In this document: one piece after another, positions 18,575-29,800 of the stretch
Layout: each line of letters starts with the position of its first letter
Position numbering within the stretch: the first letter of the stretch is position 1
Source: Rhizaria sp. SCN 62-66
Taxonomy: Eukaryota; Rhizaria, unplaced
Reading direction: 5' to 3'
DNA length: 35,430 bases
Assembly: GCA_001724265.1 (NCBI GenBank)
Contig: MEDY01000334.1
Coordinates: 1-35,430, forward strand
Program-made: the position numbers and the translations under genes
Notes under the pieces: model-generated
Databases searched by the model: none
What the model was told of the DNA's origin: nothing
The model's input: the letters and a program-made list of their open reading frames with translations, nothing else

Positions 18575-21500
18575 ATGTTAAACTCCATCACGTCCCTCTT
18601 GGGACTAAGCGACTCGAACAAGTCCCGAAACAACAACAACAATAGAGACAACAACAACAGCGCCAACAATAACACCAACACCAGCCGCAACGCCGGCTAC
18701 ACCTCGTCCTCGGAGCACCACGCCGGCGGCGGTAACGGCAGTGCGCTGTACTACCACCAACAGCACAGCCTCACGATGCCGCCCGTGACGACGCGCAACC
18801 GCGGCGCGTCGGTGCCGTCCCGCGGACCCAGCCCAGGCCCGCCCGCAACCGGCTCAGGCGCGACGTTCGGCGCTGGGTACGGCAACAACCCTTACACGCC
18901 CCATAACTACAACAACGCCAACACTGGCGCTGGCGCTGGCACTGGTGCTGCGAGCAGCAATATCCCGATGGGCGGCCAGCGCGGCAGCCCCGCCGTCTCG
19001 GCGCTGCCATCGGGCTCGACCTCGTTCCTCCCCAACAGCCCCCCCGCGGCGGGCGGCGGCAGCTACAACTCGGCCGCGCACAAGGCCGATACGGCGCACA
19101 ACCTGCGCGTCGCGCTGGCGGGGTCCTACCCCCTGCAGCCGCAGCGTGCCCAGCACACGGGCTTCCTCCACACGCCCGCCGCGCAGCTCAGCCCCAACGC
19201 CAACGACGACTACGACGAGTTCGCCGACGACCGCGACCCCACCGCGCGCTACCGCAGCGCCGCCTACGGCAACAACGGCGCCGGCGCCAGTGCCGGCGGC
19301 GTGAGCATGGGGGGCCGTCAGGACGGCGGCGGCGCCAGCGCCGGCGCGGGGCTGAGCTCGCTCATGCATCCAATCACGGCCGTCAAGAACAGGATCTTCA
19401 GCAGCAGCGTCACCACCAACGCCATCGCGCCCGCCGGCGGCGCCGCGGCGAGTGTCACGTTCCCCGGCGACGACGACATGCACTTCTACGCCGACGACCG
19501 CGAGTTGGCGTGTACGTACACCGGGCTCTCGGAGCAGGACACAGTCTCGCGGCTGCTGCAGGCCGGCGTTGCCGTGGCCGACTCGATCACGCTTGCGCGC
19601 ATCGCCAACGCGCTGCGCCGCCGCCCGCAGGCGCTGCTCGCCGTCGCCAACGAGTTCGGCGTCCGCGCGGCCTCCGTCGAGGACATCTACAGTAGCAACA
19701 GCGCTGCCAGCGCGCAGGCGCAGGAGAAGCCCGTGAGCCGGCGCTCAACCCCGGCGCTGCTGCCCCCCTCGGCCTCCCCCGCGCTCCCCGACGGCGGCAG
19801 CGCCAGCGCCACCGCCGCGCCCGACGCTGCTGCGGCCGCGGCAGTCGAGAGCGCTGACAAAGAGGCCAGCCCCGCCGCCGCCGCCGCTCCGGTCACTGCG
19901 GCACCGGTGTCCGTGGCGGCTGCGACGGCGTCCCGGTTTACGACGGCGACGGCGGGCATGCCGCCGACCAAGATCGCGACGGCTGCGCTGCTCGAGATGG
20001 CCCGCGCGCGCGCGCCGACCGTGTTCGCGCCCTGCTCCGTGCCGCTGCCGCTCGCGCTCTACGGCGCCGCCGCGGGCGTTGGCTGCGGCAGCAGCGACGC
20101 CGCGGCGGCGATTGCGGCCGAGATCGCGTCCGCGACTGACGCCGCCACGGCTGCCGTTGCCAACGCTACTGCTGCCGCGGATGACAGCAAGGCCGACAAC
20201 GCCAACGATGGCGAGTCCAACTCGCTCACCTCGCCCGCCGTCGGCTTCTTCTACCCCGGCTTGACTTTCGTCCCTGCGGACCCCGACCCGGCCTCGGCCT
20301 CGGCCGCGGCTCTGCTGGCCGGCAGCGCGGCTACGGTCGCTGCCTCGGCCGCGGCCGCCTCGGCCTCGGCCGCCGTGCTCGCAGTGCGGGCCACGGGCGC
20401 CGCCGGGCTGCTGCAGCGCGCCGCGGCGACGGCCGTGACCGCGCCGGCAACTGCGGCGGCCGCGGCGGCGTCGCCCAGGGGCGCGCTGTCGGCGGCCGCG
20501 GCGGCCGACTTCGCGCTCATGGCCGTCGCCACGGCCGACGCCGACGCGGACCTGTCGGCCTACGTCACGACCGTGAGCGCCGCCAAGAGCCCAGCCACCG
20601 CCGCCGCCGCCGCGGGCGCTGGCGCTGCGAACGGGGTCGCGCCCGCGGGGCTGGTGTTCTACACGAACCGACCGTTCGAGAGCGCGGCGCGCGCGTGGAC
20701 CCGCTGCGACCGCTGCAGGGACCTGGACGACGACAATGATGACGACGACGACGGCAGTGAGGCGGACGGCGGCGCCGACGACGCCAAGTGCGCGTGCGCA
20801 CCGCTGCCGTCGGCGCTCTCGCCCATGGTCACCGTGACCACGAGCACGGGCACCACGACCACCGTCAGCGCCAATGGAACCGGGACTGGGAGCGCAAAGG
20901 GTAAGCACGTCGCCGGCCCACGCAACGCCGCCGCCGCCGCCGCCGCCGCCTCCGCTGCCGCGGCCGCGGCCGCCGCGGCCCGTGACGGCAATGGCACCGG
21001 CTACGGTAACGCCAGCGGCAACGGCGTGCGTCGCAACAACGCGTGCTCAATGTCATCGACCGCGGCGCTGGTGACGCCGGTGCAGCCCGTGACGGTGTCG
21101 CCCGCAGCGGCCGCCGCAGCCGTGTCGGCGGCCGCGACGGCGGTGCTGAGCGCGGCGGGCGCACACGCGGGCAGTGCGGTGCTGCACCTGCGCGGCGGCT
21201 TCCCCTACCTGCCGTCGCATTACCCGCTTTTCACCGAGATGGCGCACTCGGCGCACCTTGTGCACGGCGGCAACGCGGCGCGCATGCGCGTCGACGTGCT
21301 GCGCACGCTGCAACGCGGCAGCAAGCTGATCCGCATCGGCTTCGCGTGCTCCGCGCTCTCGCTCATGCGCGTGTCGAGGGACCTCAAGTACCTCTACTGG
21401 CCCTGCCCACGCGCCACGCGCCCGCCCGCGGGGCCGCTGCCCAAGGCTTCCCCCGCGGCCGCGGCCGCCGCGCTGGCGGCCGCGCTTGCCGAGGCCGGGC

Positions 21501-23365
21501 CCGGCAAGCAGGCGCTGGTGGAGCTGGCGGACCTGTCGAGCGCGCGCACGCACCGCGTCTACACGGGCTTCTTCCGCCCCGCCGACGAAGACCCTTCCGC
21601 GGAGGACCAGCAGTACGTCGGCTACCGGCGCATCCCGCTCGAGGCCATCACGGCCGTGCTGCCCGGCGCGCAGTCGTCGCGCTTCCTCCAGGCCAACTAC
21701 CTCGCTTCGGCCGCCGCCGCCGCCGCCGCGGCCTCGGAGTCGGTCAACGACCCGCTGGCCGACTGCGACGACGAGGACGCCGTCAACTCGCGCGCGCGCT
21801 CCATCGCGGCCGCTCGCCTTAGCGGCAGCGGCGGCGTGCTGGGGCTCGGCGGCTCTGACCCGCGTCTGACGCCCTTCACCTTCAGCATCCACTACGCGTT
21901 CCCCGAGCCCCAGCCCGTGCCCGACTACGGCGGCCGCACCAAGGAGCAAGCCGCTGCCGCCGCGGCGGCGCGCGCGGCCGAGGCCGCCGTGGAGGCCACG
22001 GTCGCGGCCGCCGAAGAAGAGGCCGAGGAGGAGGACGCGATCCGCCCCTACGGCCACGCGTTCGGCTACACCGGCGAGCGCATCCGCAAGGCCGTCGTGT
22101 ACGCCACCAACAACAAGGACTCCGCCGAGAGCGCCGCCGCGGACGCGGGCGAGAGCTCGAACGAGACGCCCAGTGCGTCGCAGGAGTCCGACGCTGCTGG
22201 CTCTGCCTCTGCCTCCGCTTCCGCTGCCGCCGAGAGCGCCGTCAAGCCGGACGACGCGGCCAGCGCCAGCCCCGCATCCGACGCCGCCAGTGCGAGTAGC
22301 CCTGCCGACGGTTCCCCCGCCGGCGCGGAACGCCCAATGCCGCGCGTGCGCATGGTGCACAAGTCCCTCGACCTGGCCGCGGTCGACGGCAACGAGTTCG
22401 TCATCTGGCTCGTGGGGCTCTCGCTCATCCGCGCCAAGCTGGCCGCCGCGCCGCCCGACGTCGTCGCCGCCGTGGGCTCGCTGCCCGCCTGGGTCACCGT
22501 CGAGCGCAAGTACCCCTCGATCCTGACTCTGATCGACGCCGAGACGAAGCAGCCGGCGGAGAAGACGCTCGATGCGCTCGACGTCGTCGCGTCCTCGACG
22601 CAGGATGAGGGCCCGCGCGTTGTCCCGCCGTCGCCGCTGCGCCCCGTGGCCGCGCCGCGCGTCGCCCGCGGCTCCCCGGCCTCGGCCATCCTGCCCATGG
22701 CCACGATCGAGGCCATCATCGCGCAGGGGCCCAAACGGTCCGCGCCGTGCCGCTGGCGCCGCGTCTTCTCGCTTGTCGCCGACGGCGCCAGCTCCGACGC
22801 CGTCTTCACCAAGCTCGCCGACGCGCCCTACTCGCTCTTCGTCGTCAAAGACAGCCGCTCACGCGTCTTCGGTGGCTACGCCGCCGCGCCGTGGCCCGCG
22901 CGCAAGGACCTGGGCTACTTCGGCTCCAACGACGCTTTCGTATGGCGCGTCGTGCCCGACTCGCGCCCGCGCTCCGCCTCCGCCAACCGCGCCGCCGCGG
23001 GCGCCTCCAGCACCCCGGGCGCGGGCTCCGGCGGCGCGTTCGCGTCCGCACTGACCGCGCTGGCCGAGGGCTCGCTCGAGGTGTACCAGTGGCAGACACA
23101 GGTGTCGCACCACACGCTGTCCGACGGCCGCGGCTTCGGCTGGGGCGGCGGCGGTGGCGTCGCGCTGTACGTCAATAACGACCTCGCCGAAGGACGCACG
23201 GACTGGAGCGGCACGTACCAGAACCCCCCGCTCAACGCGTCGCCGTCCAACGGCGCGGGCGCGGACGACACTGCGGTCGTGGCCAAGAAGAATGGGGACG
23301 GCACTGAGGGTGGCAGGCCGTTCAGGATCTTTGACGTCGAGGTCTGGGCCGGGTCCCCGTGGTGA
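18575..23365 (+). CDS. Large alanine-rich protein with split PH-like region and C-terminal TLDc domain
   Basis: This single exon encodes 1596 residues with TGA stop. The N-terminus is Asn-rich, then Gly/Ser/Pro-rich and Ala-rich low complexity to about residue 890. From about 905 it reads like a PH domain: VLRTLQRGSKLIRIG, then a beta strand with LKYLYWPCP, a strand around YRRIPLEAITAVLPG, an Ala/Glu-rich insertion, and a closing strand-helix (KSLDLAAVDGNEFVIWLVGL) near 1262-1285. This resembles PH domains of the phospholipase C/PRAF type but is stretched by insertions. Residues about 1392-1596 form a complete TLDc domain: WRRVFSLVADGASSD, SLFVVKDSRSRVFGGYAA, FVWRVVPD, LEVYQWQTQ, FGWGGGGGVALYVNNDL, and terminal FRIFDVEVWAG. 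In OXR1/NCOA7/TLDC2 this domain binds and regulates the V-ATPase and protects against oxidative stress. A membrane-recruited TLDc protein is the inference. The ATG follows an acceptor-like CCCCCAG by four bases. Confidence 0.9.
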   Translation: MLNSITSLLGLSDSNKSRNNNNNRDNNNSANNNTNTSRNAGYTSSSEHHAGGGNGSALYYHQQHSLTMPPVTTRNRGASVPSRGPSPGPPATGSGATFGAGYGNNPYTPHNYNNANTGAGAGTGAASSNIPMGGQRGSPAVSALPSGSTSFLPNSPPAAGGGSYNSAAHKADTAHNLRVALAGSYPLQPQRAQHTGFLHTPAAQLSPNANDDYDEFADDRDPTARYRSAAYGNNGAGASAGGVSMGGRQDGGGASAGAGLSSLMHPITAVKNRIFSSSVTTNAIAPAGGAAASVTFPGDDDMHFYADDRELACTYTGLSEQDTVSRLLQAGVAVADSITLARIANALRRRPQALLAVANEFGVRAASVEDIYSSNSAASAQAQEKPVSRRSTPALLPPSASPALPDGGSASATAAPDAAAAAAVESADKEASPAAAAAPVTAAPVSVAAATASRFTTATAGMPPTKIATAALLEMARARAPTVFAPCSVPLPLALYGAAAGVGCGSSDAAAAIAAEIASATDAATAAVANATAAADDSKADNANDGESNSLTSPAVGFFYPGLTFVPADPDPASASAAALLAGSAATVAASAAAASASAAVLAVRATGAAGLLQRAAATAVTAPATAAAAAASPRGALSAAAAADFALMAVATADADADLSAYVTTVSAAKSPATAAAAAGAGAANGVAPAGLVFYTNRPFESAARAWTRCDRCRDLDDDNDDDDDGSEADGGADDAKCACAPLPSALSPMVTVTTSTGTTTTVSANGTGTGSAKGKHVAGPRNAAAAAAAASAAAAAAAAARDGNGTGYGNASGNGVRRNNACSMSSTAALVTPVQPVTVSPAAAAAAVSAAATAVLSAAGAHAGSAVLHLRGGFPYLPSHYPLFTEMAHSAHLVHGGNAARMRVDVLRTLQRGSKLIRIGFACSALSLMRVSRDLKYLYWPCPRATRPPAGPLPKASPAAAAAALAAALAEAGPGKQALVELADLSSARTHRVYTGFFRPADEDPSAEDQQYVGYRRIPLEAITAVLPGAQSSRFLQANYLASAAAAAAAASESVNDPLADCDDEDAVNSRARSIAAARLSGSGGVLGLGGSDPRLTPFTFSIHYAFPEPQPVPDYGGRTKEQAAAAAAARAAEAAVEATVAAAEEEAEEEDAIRPYGHAFGYTGERIRKAVVYATNNKDSAESAAADAGESSNETPSASQESDAAGSASASASAAAESAVKPDDAASASPASDAASASSPADGSPAGAERPMPRVRMVHKSLDLAAVDGNEFVIWLVGLSLIRAKLAAAPPDVVAAVGSLPAWVTVERKYPSILTLIDAETKQPAEKTLDALDVVASSTQDEGPRVVPPSPLRPVAAPRVARGSPASAILPMATIEAIIAQGPKRSAPCRWRRVFSLVADGASSDAVFTKLADAPYSLFVVKDSRSRVFGGYAAAPWPARKDLGYFGSNDAFVWRVVPDSRPRSASANRAAAGASSTPGAGSGGAFASALTALAEGSLEVYQWQTQVSHHTLSDGRGFGWGGGGGVALYVNNDLAEGRTDWSGTYQNPPLNASPSNGAGADDTAVVAKKNGDGTEGGRPFRIFDVEVWAGSPW

Positions 23366-23801
23366 GCGAGCGAGTCGGCACTGAACGAGTAAGTGCACCT
23401 TACCATGTTAATCTTTTTTTTGTGTGTTTTGTTTTAGTTTCTACTCATTATTTTTTGCAAAGATGGTCAAGAAAAGAACAATAATAAGTCTTTGTTTATT
23501 GATTTCTGTTGTTTGTTATTGATGAATATACAATGGTAGGAATAATATATCGCGGACTCTGTCGCTCAAAACAAACAGAACCCAATAACCTAATGTAGTA
23601 GCTTAGTAATGGCCTTTCTTAAAAACGTGAATCAACGTGAATCATCAAACTTTCTCCCATGCTGTCAGCTATTATCGCAAATATAAAGATACATGTACTA
23701 CATACACAAACAAGAAACGTCGCCGTAAACTGTCACAACGCAAAAAAGTACTAATCTTGCGTTGTTGTTAACGTGAGTTCGCTCGGTGACAGTTGTATCT
23801 T
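23366..23801. other. Convergent intergenic region
   Basis: AT-rich spacer between two converging 3' ends with T-runs and TAATAA-type sequences that may serve as polyadenylation signals on either strand. No gene seen. Confidence 0.6.
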
Positions 23802-26800
23802 TTACCACGCGAGTGCGCGTGCAACCCTCTCGGCGCGCGCTCCCTCGCTCCAACCAGCAATCTGCGCCACCGCAGCGTCCCTCCCAGCGCCAGCGCCGAC
23901 GCTGCCAGCAGTCACGCCGCTTTCGGCCGCGCTGTCGCTGTTAACGTCCGCGCTAGCCGCGAGGGCCCAGGCAGGCGGCAGTAGGCCGGGGCTGTTGGCC
24001 GCCGCCGCAGCAGCAGCAGCCGCAGCAGCAGCCGCAGCAGCAGCCGCCGCGCCCGCGCGCCCCGACTGCGGCCGCGTGACGCCGCCGGCCCTGCCGCCCT
24101 CGCCGGCGCCGACGCCGGCACTGGGAGGCGCGATGGCAGGGTACGACGCAGGCGCGAGCGCGGGCGCAGCGCTGGCTTGGCCCACTGAATGGCCGTGGCC
24201 ATGCGAGTACATCGCGGGCGCGGCAGGCAGCACGGCGGCGGTGGCCGCGGGCAGAGACACGCGCACGGGCGCAACGGAGCCCTGCACAGCGGCCAGCGTC
24301 GCTAACGAGTGCGCTGCCAACGGCGACGACGCCGGGAGGCCCCAGGCCACCGCGCCGCCGCTGCTGTTGTTGACGGAGCCGAGCTTCGAAGCAGTGCGCA
24401 GCTGCACTGCGGCACTGTTGCTGTTGTTCAGTGCAGCGGTGGCGGCAGGCGTGGGCACAGGCGCCACGAGCGCGGCCTGCCAGCCCCAGGCCAGTCCGGA
24501 CACGCCTTCGGCGCCCACGGCGGCGCCCACGGGCCACGCGCGCAGACCGCCTCCGACGGCAGCGCCGCTCGCGTCGGGCAGAACGAAATCGGCCACGGTG
24601 GCGGCGCGCGCAGAGGCCGCGATGGCGGCGAGCGCGGCGGGCGACGGCGCGGCGGCTGCAGCGGCGGCAGCGGCGGCAGCTGCAGCGGCAGCGGCGGCGG
24701 AGGACGAGGAGGACGTGCGCTGTGCGCCTGCCGCGGGTGTGGGGGGCGGCGCGGGCGCAGCGGCAGCAACAGCTGCAGCGGCGGCGGCCGAGGCTGCGGC
24801 AGCGACGGCGGCCGGTAACGGCGCAACCGCGCCCGCAGCAGCCGCAGCGGCCGCCACGGCAGCGGTCTCCGGAGTCGCGGAAACACCGAAGGCCCCCACC
24901 GCTGCCGCGGGCACGTACGCCGTCACCAGCGCCGGCTGCTGCTGCACGTTTGCACTCGCAACAGCGGGCTTGTTGCTGCCGACAGCGCTTCCGTAGCTGG
25001 GCGTATACGCGGGGATGAGGTACGTGAGCGACGGCACGAGCGCGGACGAGGCCCAGGGAAATGTGACCGTGGGCGCGATCGCGGCGGCACCGACACCGGC
25101 AGCAGCATCGGACTGGAAGAGCCCGGCCGCGGCCGCCAGAGAAGGCGCCGGCACGCGCACAGTGCTCGCGGCCACCACAGCAGCCTCCTCGGCGCTGAGC
25201 GTGACTGCGCCCGTCGCGCCGCCAGCGTACGCGTTCGAGCTCTTGCCGCGAGAGCGTGCGAGCGCGGCAAGAGCCGCAGCGTCAGCGTCAGGATCACTAG
25301 ACTCGATGATGAGCGCGTAATCCTCAACATCAGTGCTCGTGCGAAGGAAGCAACGCAGGTCACCACTGCCCACATCAGCGCCGACAAGCTCAGCCAGGGA
25401 CTCGCCGCTCACAGCGGACTGGGCTGAAGCCGAGCCGCGCGCGGTGGAAGTGAGGCCGCGCCGGGCCGTCGCGTTGGCAGTGGCGCGCAACGCCACCGAA
25501 GTGGTTTTGGAGCTGGCGCTGGAGCGGCCAGAGGACGAGGCGGCGGCGGAGAGCGCGGGCGCAAAGGCAGCGCGGAGCAGGGGCGCGAGCGCCGGCGCGC
25601 ACCACAGCCTGTCGCGCACGGGGACGGCCCAGCCCGAGAGCCAGCGATGCGGCGGCTGCGGCACGGGCGAGGCGCCCGCGAGCACCGCGGCCAGGTTCAG
25701 CGACAGAGGCAGCGCATGCGACACGACAGTCAAGCCCGCGGGCGCCGCGCTCGCGATCGCACTGGTCGTGGCGGACAGGGAGGTGGCGGAGCCGGCGGCC
25801 GTGGAGCCGCGCTTGCCGCTGGGGCCAGCAGAGACAGAAGCAGCAGCGCCGGCGGCGGAGCCAGCAGCACCAGCGGTTACACTGCCACGTCCGCGGCCAG
25901 TGCCGGCAGCAGCAGCCGTCGCGGCCGCAGCAGCCGCAGCCGCAGCGGCCGCGCTGACCGCCACCGCCGCCGCAGCCTCCGCCGCGGCCGCGGCCTCGGT
26001 GACGACGGGCGGCGGCGGCGCGTAGGCCGCGAGCGCGAGCGCCTCGGGGTCGTGCCAGAGCAGCAGCGCCTGCAGCGAGTCCGCGCTGCGCTCGCCGCCC
26101 GCGGCTGAGTAGTGCCAGTGCGCCCACGCGGCGCCGGCGGGCGCGGCGCGCAGCGCGGGCGGGGCCGGGTCGGGCAGCACAGCCGCGGGCGGCGAGAGCA
26201 CCACCGTCTTGCCCGCTGCCGCGCTGGGCAGCGACACGGCCGGTTCGGGGCGCGCGCTCGCGGCGGCGACAACGGCGGAGCGTGGGAGCGCGGGCGCGGC
26301 GAGCCACGCAAAGCCATCGGTCTCCGCGAAAGCGAAGGCCGGGGACGCCTCGGTGACCGGCGAGGCCCAGGCGAAGGGTTGCGGCGGCAGCGTGGTGCCC
26401 GCGGCGAGGGACGAGGCCAGCACGGCGGCGGTGGCGCAGCGGGCCGCGGCGGGGAGCGACTGGCCGAGCGCGAGCAGCGACGCCGTGGCCAGCGACGGCA
26501 GCGGCGCGGGCGCGAAGAGCGCGAGCGGAAGCGCGACGTCGCCGTAGACGGCACTGCTGCTCGCGCTGGAGTTGCTCAGCGAAGAGGCGGAGGCGGAGGC
26601 GGCCAGCGCGCGGTGGCGCGGCGCGCTCGCGGTGCTGGCGAGCGCGGCGGGCGCAAGCGGCGACGACAGCTGCAACGGCGACGAGAGCTGCGTCGGTGAA
26701 GACTGCGGGGGCTGCGGCACCGGGGTGCGGACGACCTTGCCGCCCAAGGTCACCACTGTCATCATCTTGACTGGCGCCGCAGCCCCGCTGCCACTGTTGC

Positions 26801-29800
26801 CCGAGGCGGCCTCGGTCGCTGCGGCGGCAGTTGGGGAGAGCAAATACGCTGGCACTGCATATTTGGCGCCCGCAATCACGCTCGCACTCGCGCCCGCGGC
26901 GCCCGTAAGCGGCTGCGCCAGAGACTGCGACTGCGGCAGCGGCAGCGGCGGGCGGTCGCCGGGCGGCGCAGGGGCCAGCGGCAGCGCCAGCAGCAGCTGC
27001 GGCGGCGCGTACGCGGCCGCGAAGCCCCGCAGCGCCGATTGGCTCGGCGCGGGCCCCGCCGACACGCGCAGCGGCGCCAGCACCGACGGGTCCTCCGGCG
27101 CGGGCAGCAGCGGCTGCTCGCGCGCGACGCCCGCCGCGACACCGGCGACGGGAGCTGCGGCCGCGGCAGTGATGGAGTTGCTGCTGGGGTTGAAGGGCGC
27201 GGGGGTGAGCCAGAGCGCGTTCGCGGGGAAAAAGCATGCAGCCGAGGCCGCGGCCGCGGTGACGCCGCCCGTGGTCGTGGCCGCGGCGGGGGGCGCGGCG
27301 GGGGCCAGCGGCGCGGCCAGCGCGTAGTGCGCCGGGGCGGACACGGGGATCAGCGCCCACGCACACAGGCCGGCCTCCGCAGCACTCGCGCCCGCGGCAG
27401 CAGAGGGGCTCGCCGTGGAGCTGAAGCTGTTGGGAGACAGGACGGATGCGAACGAGGGCGGGCGCGACTCGTCGCGCGCGCACGCAAACAGCACAGATGC
27501 GAAGATATCAGGCTCAGCTCCAGCACGGGACTTCGCAGCAGCGTTGCTGTGTGCGCTCGGACCGGATGGCGCAGCGGCTGAGCCGAGCGCGCGCGCGTCG
27601 AGCGCGGCCCGCAGCGCCTGCGCGCGGACCATGACGCGCGCGCGCACGACCGCGGCGGCGGCGGCCGCGACGAGCGAAGTCACGGCACGGCGGCGCGACG
27701 TCCAGCCCGCCGCCGCGGTCGCCGCGGTGACCGAGAAGGACGGCGCCGGGTGCGACCGCGCCTCCACCAGCGACGCCCACAGCGGCGCCTGCGCGGAGGC
27801 AGCGCCAGAGCCGAAGCCAGAGCTCTCGGCCGCAGGCGCATCAATGCTGTCAGCATTCGCTGCCGCGGAGGCGTTGCTCGGGGGAGCGACGTAGAGGCCG
27901 GGCGCGGAGGAGTAGCCCACAACGCCCGCCGCAACGCCGCCGGCGTTGAGTTCGCCGGCGTAGGTCGACGAGTGCTGCTGCAGCGCGTTGCCCGCGATGG
28001 CAGCCGCGACGGCCGTGGCGAGCGCGCCCGCGTCGGCCTCGGACAGCGGCACGGCGCCGAGCCGGAGCCGGCCCCCAGTGGAGGCCACGCGCCGCTCGTG
28101 CGCACGGTACGCCACCGACATCGACACCACGGCCGCGCCCGCGCTGTCGCTGGAGCCCGCGCCCGCGGTCGCCCCGGCGCGGGAGGTGGAGCCCGCGGCC
28201 GTCATCGTAGTCGTTGTGGAGCCGAGGGCGGTGGTCGCGCTGGGGATCGCCGCAAGCGCGAGGTTGGGCGGAGCCAGCGAGAGATACGGGCCGTCAGACC
28301 AGTCGAGCGGGTGCGCGGCGGTCAGCGCGACGTCGGCCTGTTGTTGCTGCTCTTGCTGCTGCTCTTGCTGTTGGTGCTGCTGCTTGTTGAGCTTGGCAGT
28401 CCGCGACTGAGAGTGCGGCTGCGACTGAGCGTAGTGCTCCAAGGGGGGCAACAGCGGATCGCTGAGCCCAGCTCGCTGCTGCTGCTGACTGTTGTAACCG
28501 CCGTGGCCATACTGGCCGTGAGCGCCACCGGCACCTGCGCCGGCTCCGACAGCCTTATTGACCGCCGCCGCCATAACGCGGCCGCTGGGGCTGCGCAGGA
28601 CGCCGCTCGTTGGCGCGCTCACGCCGACAGTAGCGCCGCCAATCTTGCCATACTTGCCGCTGTCGAAGTCGCCGTCGAGCGCGGCGCTGCTGTCGACCGT
28701 AGTGGTGGGCACGGAGCCCATGTTGCGCAGCACCGCCTGCGGGTGCGGCCTGGCTTTCGTCGCAGCGAGGGGGCCCCTGGTGCCCGCTTTGCCGCTCTTC
28801 TCCTGGATGAACCCGCTGGCCGTGATGTTCATCACGTACGCCGGCGTGTTCAGCTGCGAGATGTCGACGGCGACGGCCCAGCTCTCCGTCACGGCCTGCA
28901 CGGGCGCGTAGCTCACGGTCACCTCGGCGACACCGCCGGCCGGGATCACGCCCTGCAGCGGCGACAGCGACCACTGCGGTGCGCGGCGCTCGGGCTGCAG
29001 CGCGAAGCAGAACTGCAGCGGCGACGGGTTGGTGATGCGCAGGCGGCGGCTGATACGCGCGCCGACGGGGCAGCGGCCCAGGTCCAAGTGCTTCGGCAGC
29101 GGAGTCGCCGTGGGCAGCGTCGGGTACGCGTACAGGGGGATGATCAGGTTGCCGGACGCGGCGGAGACGGCGGACAGCGTCGCGGCCGTCGCGGCGGCCG
29201 ACGCCGAGAACGCGCGCAGCGACGCATCGTACGCCGGAGTCGGGCCCTCGTTGCCGCAGCTCTCATTAGCACAGGCCGCACCGGCGCCGTCGGCAGCGAC
29301 GCCGTCGCCGTAAATGCCTGCGACGCCGGCGCTAGCGTTGTTCGTCGCCAGCAGTACGTTGTGCGGCACCGCGCCGGCGCCGGCGCCGCCGCCGGCGAGC
29401 GCGCCGGCCGAGGACGCGGGGGCCGCGGTCTCGCAGTGGATGCGGATGACGTCGGCGTGATGCTGTAGCGAGGGCGAGAAGAAGCGGACCGTGATGACCT
29501 GCGCCTGGCCGGGCGCAATCAGCCCTTTCTTTTCGTACTCGATGGAGAACTCGGCCGTGATGGGCGCAAAGACGTGCATGCGCGCGGGCTTGCCCGAGAC
29601 GTTGATGACCTTGACGCGCCGCTTGGTGATCTTGTCGGCGGTGATGTTCGTAAAGTGCACGGCCGCGGGCTCAGCGCGCCACGCGCCCGTCGCGCCGAGC
29701 GCCGAAAAGGGCTTGAGCCCGGTCATGAGCGTCGTCGAGGGTGCGGGGGCCTCTCTGTGCACGAGCGGCACGGCGTGCAGCAGCGACGCCGACGCCAGGA

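Noticed and set aside
18043-18645. 200-codon plus-strand frame upstream of the PH-TLDc gene
   Set aside because: It overlaps the start of that gene in another frame, and its Pro/Ser/Leu-rich second half is what a CT-rich 5' flank gives by chance.
25390-29468. Open frames of 697 codons (minus) and 572 codons (plus) within CFAP221
   Set aside because: Out-of-frame or antisense shadows of Ala-coding GCN-rich DNA; very Arg/Ala-rich and without any recognisable domain.
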